Source: Siphonodentalium dalli (lineage: Eukaryota > Mollusca > Scaphopoda > Gadilida > Siphonodentaliidae). Taken from it: DNA of 64,000 nt. The notes beneath the pieces were generated by a model. The model saw only the letters and a program-made list of their open reading frames with translations, had not been told where the DNA came from and searched no databases. Both the position numbers and the translations under genes were made by a program. Shown piece by piece: positions 58,481 to 64,000 of this stretch; the stretch's first letter is position 1; every line of letters starts with the position of its first letter. The stretch covers positions 8,533,314 through 8,597,313 of the forward strand of contig CP136068.1 in assembly GCA_032622095.1 (NCBI GenBank), in the 5' to 3' direction.

Positions 58481-59830
58481 ATTTTGAGTATTTTGCTTAT
58501 CGCACACTATTTACAAAGGTTTGGGAGTTTTCGCAAAGATTTGTTCCATTGGCTGTGAATGACCGATCGGTCTATTTTAGCATGTCCGGGCAATTATAGA
58601 TTGATAGGTTGTTCACTCAGACCTGTTAAGATGTCTGATTTATAATGTTCACAGAAGCCCATTATCGGCAAAATGCCTTTGCGACAAATCTCAAACATCT
58701 TTGCGATAAATCGCAGAATATAATCGCCCAGTACGTAGTCTGAGAGTTATCGTAAAGATCTTTGAGATTTATCGTAAAGGTTTGTGTGTTATCACAAAAC
58801 TGTTTGTGATTTATCGCAAAGATTTGCTCCCTCATCACTCATGCATTTGGCTGTGAATGACTGATCGGTCTATTTTAGTCCGACCGGGCATAGATTGATA
58901 GGTTCACTCAGACCTGTTTAAGATTTCTGATTTATAATATTCACAGAAGCCCATTAGTGCCAAAAAATCTTTGCGACAAATCTCAAACATCTTTGCGATA
59001 GATAAAAAAATTTATTCACAGAGTACGTAGTCTGAGATTTATCGTAAAGATGTTTGAGATTTATTGTAATGGTTTGCGTGTTATCACGAAGGTGTTTGTG
59101 ATTTTTCGCAAAGTTTTGCTTCACTGAACATTCTTGAATCTGGCTGTGAATGACTGATCGGTCTATTTTAGCCCGACCGTTCAATTATAAATTGATAGGT
59201 TGTTCACTGAGACCTGTTTAAGATGGCTGATTTATAATGTTTACACACAAATTAAGATATTTTTAGCACCAAAAAATTTGCCACAAATCTCAAACATGTT
59301 TGCGATAATTCGCAAAATTTAATCACCCAGTACGCAGTCTGAGAGTCCTCGTAAAGATGTCTGAGATTTATCGTAAAGGTTTGCGCGTTATCGCAAAGTG
59401 TTTGTAATTTTTCGCAATGTTGTTTTGTGATTTATCGCGAAGGTTTGCTCGCCTTATACCACATGCATGCTTGCTGCCAAAGAACGATCGGTCTATTTTA
59501 GCCCAACCATGCTATTATAGATCGATTGGTGGTTTACCCAGACCTGTTGAAGTTGTCGGATTATATTTATATTTATACGATTCAAGTCCATTAAAGCCAA
59601 TGCATGAACATATATCTGCGATAAATCACAAACCATTGCGATTAATCGCAAACATTTTGTAATCAATCGAAAACCTTTACACTAAATCTGATATATACCG
59701 GCACTTGTTGCAAAGTTGTTTGCGAATCGCAAAGGTTTGCGATTTATCGCAAGGTAGTTTTTTTATTTATCGGGCTATTCTAGATCGATCGGTGTTTCAT
59801 CCAGACCAGTTCCAAGATGTTTGATTTATG
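58481..59830. repeat. About 300-bp tandem array, 4-5 units, rich in GCGATAAATCGC
   Basis: The phrase GATCGGTCTATTTTAG marks units at about 58565, 58863, 59156 and 59487, with a diverged one at 59790. Units contain ATAGATTGATAGGTTGTTCA, CAGACCTGTT(T)AAGAT and many copies of TTTGCGATAAATCGCAAA-like palindromic halves in both orientations. Spacings are about 298, 293, 331 and ~300 bp. Confidence 0.9.
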
Positions 59831-60159
59831 TTTACTTAATATTATTGCACACAAATTAAGAAATTATTTTTGGACATTCAGACCAATTTTACTACACATG
59901 CAGGGAACAGGGAATCCTGAAATCGAGATCTTAAACTTTGATTTAAGTACAAAATCACGATCAAGGTTCTATACTAATAAAAGTAATACATGTATAATTC
60001 GGATTATTTCATTATCACTATGTAATGGAGTGGTTTTGTACTTTATTCAATGTTTAAACGCCATAGCTTCATTCGGAATCTAAATTGCCACATTGTTAAA
60101 TTTGCCGTCGGCCATGTTTCGTAATTTCGAGTGCTTGGTATCTGGGCAGGTTCTCCACT

Positions 60160-60640
60160 TAGTACCTATATGTTTGGTACTCTGGAGTACCAAATTGCTA
60201 GGTACTATGCATAGTACCTAAATACTTCAGGGTACCTGTCTTTATATTCGGTTCTTTATATAATATAATGGGTGTGTCAAGAAAGCGTGTATTTCTTGGT
60301 ACTTCATGTCGTGTGCGTCATGAATTCGGTGACATAAAGGCAGAGTGGGTATTATATGCACAATGCCCGGATAGAATCTAAATATTTATAAGGTAATTCA
60401 GAGTACCAATCATTTTGGTACTCTAGAGTACCTAAACTTGTGGTACTCCAGAGTACCACTTTTGGTACTCCAGAGTACCACTTTTGGTACTCCAGAGTAC
60501 CTAAACTTTTGGTACTCCAGAGTACCTAAACTTTTGGTACTCCAGAGTACCACTTTTGGTACCCCAGAGTACCAGACAGTTGGTACTCCCCCTGGGACAA
60601 AGCTTAGTACCTACGTAGGTACTCTGAAGTACCTATTTTT
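60160..60640. repeat. Array of palindromic GGTACTCCAGAGTACC units
   Basis: At least eight near-palindromes of the form GGTACTCnnGAGTACC are spaced every ~19-27 bp in 60418-60640, with AAACTTTT or ACTTTT spacers. Looser copies occur at 60170-60240 (TAGTACCT...GGTACTATGCATAGTACC). A few GGTACT/GGTACC motifs also occur at 56485-56720. Confidence 0.9.
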
Positions 60641-61217
60641 TTAAGAGTGTAATATGTTTTCTACATACAGTACGTGTGTGTATATAGTAAATAAAGTTAT
60701 CAGATCCGATCCTAAGGTTCACATCATTTATAACTATTTCTACTTGTATTGTTGTACTATTTCATAACATAGACAAGTTAGATGAAGACAGTCAGTCATG
60801 ACTATATCAACCCTAACGATATACGTGCATAGTCTATTGATATTATATTAATTTGTGTCTGTATTTTCTATGTGTGTATATTTTAAATATATTTATTCTA
60901 TATTATCCCATCCAAGTTTTGTCCGTGTCAGTCAGTTCACGTGTTGTACTTACGCCCGTGATGTAAAACTTGTATCGATTGTTCAGTTTCATGTGACTAA
61001 AACACGTCTGTACACGGAATTGGTTAGTTATGGGCACCTTCCATAATGACCCCATAACACTACAATGAGATGTTTTTTTTAATTTGTGTTTATGGTATAG
61101 GTATTTTAACGATGTGTATTGTTGTTAATGTGGTTTCAGATATAACATTGTTGAAGCAACACTGATACAAACATGTGTTCTATAAGACCCACATCCATTT
61201 ATAAGACCCACATCCAT
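60641..61217. other. AT-rich DNA, nothing recognised
   Basis: Only a 22-bp direct duplication (TATAAGACCCACATCCATTT) directly before the MITE at 61218. No exon. Confidence 0.4.
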
Positions 61218-61616
61218 TTAACCCTTTACCCAACAAACCGGCCAAAACCGGCCAAATAAAGCTTCAACAGCCTAAAATATCTTCGGTCTGTCTCAATAGA
61301 ACCATACAAATATGGATATCATTGGAACCGGCTCCTTGACCACATTGTGATAGTTACAGTTAGCCCTGTGCCAATGCATTCTCTTATATATGCGAGTCGA
61401 CCATAGGTCGCCTCGCATATATAAGAGAATGCATTGGCCTAAAAAAAATCTTTTTTTAACACTTTTTACCATTTGTTCTTACATTCTTTAACAATTTTAT
61501 AATTTTTAATGTGTTAAGCCAATGCATTCTCTTATATATGCGAGGCGACCTATGGTCGACTCGCATATATAAGAGAATGCATTGGCACAGGGCCCTTCTG
61601 TTGGGTAAAGGGTTAA
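61218..61616 (+). mobile_element. piggyBac-like MITE, copy 5 (full length, 399 bp)
   Basis: Same orientation as, and nearly identical to, copy 1 over its whole length, including the one-sided subterminal block. It has TTAA on both sides and intact CCCTTTACCCAACA inverted ends. The near identity of two copies 55 kb apart points to recent mobility of this subfamily. Confidence 0.94.
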
Positions 61617-61667
61617 AATGATTGCTTGCGGCTATCGATTGATTGTCAAGATTTCTGCTCAGTGGCC

Positions 61668-61745
61668 TCTTTATTGATCAGCATTACTGGGCAATTCATA
61701 GCGGCGTCTTTATTGATCAGCATTACTGGGCGATTCATAGCGGCG
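61668..61745. repeat. 39-bp perfect-frame duplication
   Basis: Two adjacent copies of TCTTTATTGATCAGCATTAC... with one base difference. The unit is a multiple of three, so the overlapping 78-codon frame survives, but that frame has no recognisable domain. Confidence 0.93.
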
Positions 61746-64000
61746 TCTGACTACGATCTGATTTACCCCGGGGAACCAAGGGTCGCAATAGTCTTGATAT
61801 TTAGCAGTGGCCGCCGGTGCATCAGTCGGTCTGGTACATGGCGCATTAGGCTGGCTCATTAATTAAGCCATCCATAATTGGCGAAGCTCGTCCTAATTTC
61901 AGATACATGTAATAGCAGACATGGGATCCATGCACTGGAATGGTAAGCTAATTGGTGTAAGAGAAACATATTGTCCATGGCGCTTTCTACAGCTCTCACT
62001 CACATAATTATCAGCAAATATATTCTACAAATCAGCCACTGATACGGTCGCATGCTGTATCGACAATTCTTTGTTCACCCTAGTTTTGATACATATGCGC
62101 GTGTAATCTTGACTAGTTTCAAGCAAACTTTTTGTTGTCAAGTTATTATGTACTTACATTTTTATCCATGATTATAACACTCACTGAACGAAACGTGGGG
62201 TGTACATATATCACGATATCACGTATTTACCATGTATCGAATATACGTGGAATTTACGGCAAATGCACGTAAACCCAAAATATCGCACACAGGGGGGCAA
62301 AAGCATATTGTAACAACCAACAGCCCGTTGGCCGATATAACTGACATCAGCACGTGCTACATAACTCATGTCTCTAGCGGTCGGCGGCGCTTATATTAAT
62401 TGAATACACTAAAGCTTCTCGCTGCTTTACCGTCATGCACGTTTGTATGAAGAAACCACTCCAATGTACAGTCAATGCCACACCTATTTAGAGAGCGGTC
62501 AGTGTCAGACATGAGAGAATCAAAGACGTCACATATATTTGGATATAGTGCTATAGACCTGCTTGCTGTGTACACCTACTGTAAGACATCGAATTCTAGG
62601 AATGTATAAATGTATGCAATTTGTATATTCATATATAATTTGTATGTTCGACTTATAGTTTCCATGCAATATTCACTATGCAGTTTTCCTATTTTTGAAC
62701 ATGTTCACATACTCCCTCTATTTTCCAGATCAATATCTTACATTAACCACCAAGATTCTGCGATTGGGTGACATGGGTAATGAATTGTGTTGTCTAGTGT
62801 ATATATCAAGCTGGTTATAATGATGCATAGAATTGGAATATATTAAGTTTGTTGTAAAGGGCATGTACATATAGAAATAACTGTATCCGCACAAGTATCA
62901 TTTTTCATTTAGAATATAAATCAGGCGTACATTGTACGTATATTTTATATTTAAAGCATCCACAAGTGTGTCATTTCGAATGTAAATAGTGCTATAATTG
63001 TTCGAATATATGTAATTTAATTTCTTTTAAACGTCATATATTTCCATTAAATGTCTAAATATATTGCGGATACGGCTCATGTAAATATACACACATTTGA
63101 CATATACATGGGATTTACGGACACGTAATTTCCACATAAATGACGTTTAAATGAAATTGAATTCAAAACAGGTTGCGGTGTCTATTTTTCGTTTTGCGTG
63201 ATACCAGTTCTATCACCAACAGTTAAATACGAAATGAATGTGTGTTCTCGGGTTATATTTTACATAAATGAGCGCCGCCAAACTAATTTATATTAAATTA
63301 GTTCTACAAGTTGTATCCAAACAAATATAAGCTCCTCCCACGAAGTAATATGTGTGGAAACCTCAATTGCTTCCCGGTGGTATATGGTTTATGTTTTTTC
63401 CGAAATTAATCCTGTGTGCCAATATACCAAACCCTTCGTGAGTAGATCTGGTTAAATTTAATGGCGTTTATCGTAATATCACTCGCAATCCATACACACC
63501 ATTATAAACATGATATGTTGATTAGTCATCACACATCACATTTTAGCAAGGAAAAACTATTCTAAACTTCTGGGGTGAAATCAAATTAATATTGCTTTCC
63601 TTATCACAACCAAAGGGGATATAAAGACTCATTCAATGAGAAATATAGTTCCATTTTAAATGTATCGTGTATTCTTGCACACCCTTATCACCCATGTTTA
63701 CCTCACAATACCACTAAATAACACAACAAATAACAAATTGAATATCAAAAAATATATATATAATTAATAGATAATATAGTTCCGGCATTGCTATCGTTAT
63801 AATTTCGCTAAGCTCCTACGTCATTGTAAGTGCCGATAATACACGTGTGCCTTAGTGCAAATACGGGGCTAATTGTGTGAAAAACAAGATATACAGACAA
63901 GCAGGGGTGTGGAAACAAATCGCGAAAACGATGCTGAAACAATTTATTTTTCGACCAAGTTACCCACCATCCCCTTTACCCCATATTTGTTAAAGCCTTT
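61746..64000. other. AT-rich DNA, nothing recognised
   Basis: No exon, RNA gene or strong repeat was seen up to the window end. Confidence 0.4.

Noticed and set aside
61626-61862. 78-codon coding region
   Set aside because: Its length depends on a 39-bp in-frame duplication and it has no recognisable domain.

Overview
This is a eukaryotic, intron-rich, AT-rich window with no operons and almost no long open frames. It looks like an invertebrate genome. A lophotrochozoan such as a mollusc is my best guess, because small secreted PAN, C-type-lectin and fibrinogen-related exons sit in a sea of MITEs, Helitrons and decayed LINEs; that guess is inference only. Most of the 64 kb is intron, intergenic DNA and repeats.

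The supportable genes are secreted lectin-type genes. On the minus strand a three-exon gene runs 51442->36466: a signal peptide plus PAN/Apple exon, then the two halves of a C-type lectin domain (CTLD), all joined in phase 1. A paralogous signal-peptide/PAN first exon with a related upstream region lies at 3657->3408 and points off the left edge. Between them on the plus strand are a signal-peptide/PAN-like exon with a frameshift (12049-12326), a Ser/Thr/Asn-rich mucin-like exon (17139-17555) and a fibrinogen-related domain (FReD) exon (19487-20127); the last two join perfectly in phase 1. The locus therefore looks like a cluster in which PAN modules sit beside different lectin domains (CTLD and FReD). 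This parallels the IgSF+lectin mixing of snail FREP/CREP genes.

Mobile DNA by region: five piggyBac-like TTAA-flanked MITEs of one family (6.3, 17.7, 30.2, 53.5 and 61.2 kb) plus one relic (37.0 kb); a tail-to-head array of three Helitron-like elements (25457-29290) full of TCAAGGTCA nuclear-receptor half-sites; a 1832-bp hAT-like element with a perfect 8-bp target duplication (34641-36488) inserted in the last exon of the CTLD gene, where it supplies the present stop codon; two foldback-like elements (inside the hAT and at 40.9-42.1 kb); decayed LINE reverse transcriptases (31.8-32.7 kb minus, 39.1-39.5 kb plus); and a possible decayed LTR-retroelement pol region (46.3-46.9 kb minus). Two stretches of unidentified, start-less or broken minus-strand coding-like sequence lie at 38.1-39.05 and 45.5-45.9 kb. 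Tandem arrays include a 20-bp x17 array (781-1120), a 34-bp satellite of about 30 copies (14.28-15.31 kb), and ~159-, ~165-190-, ~300- and ~300-330-bp families. No rRNA, confident tRNA, CRISPR or prokaryotic feature was found.
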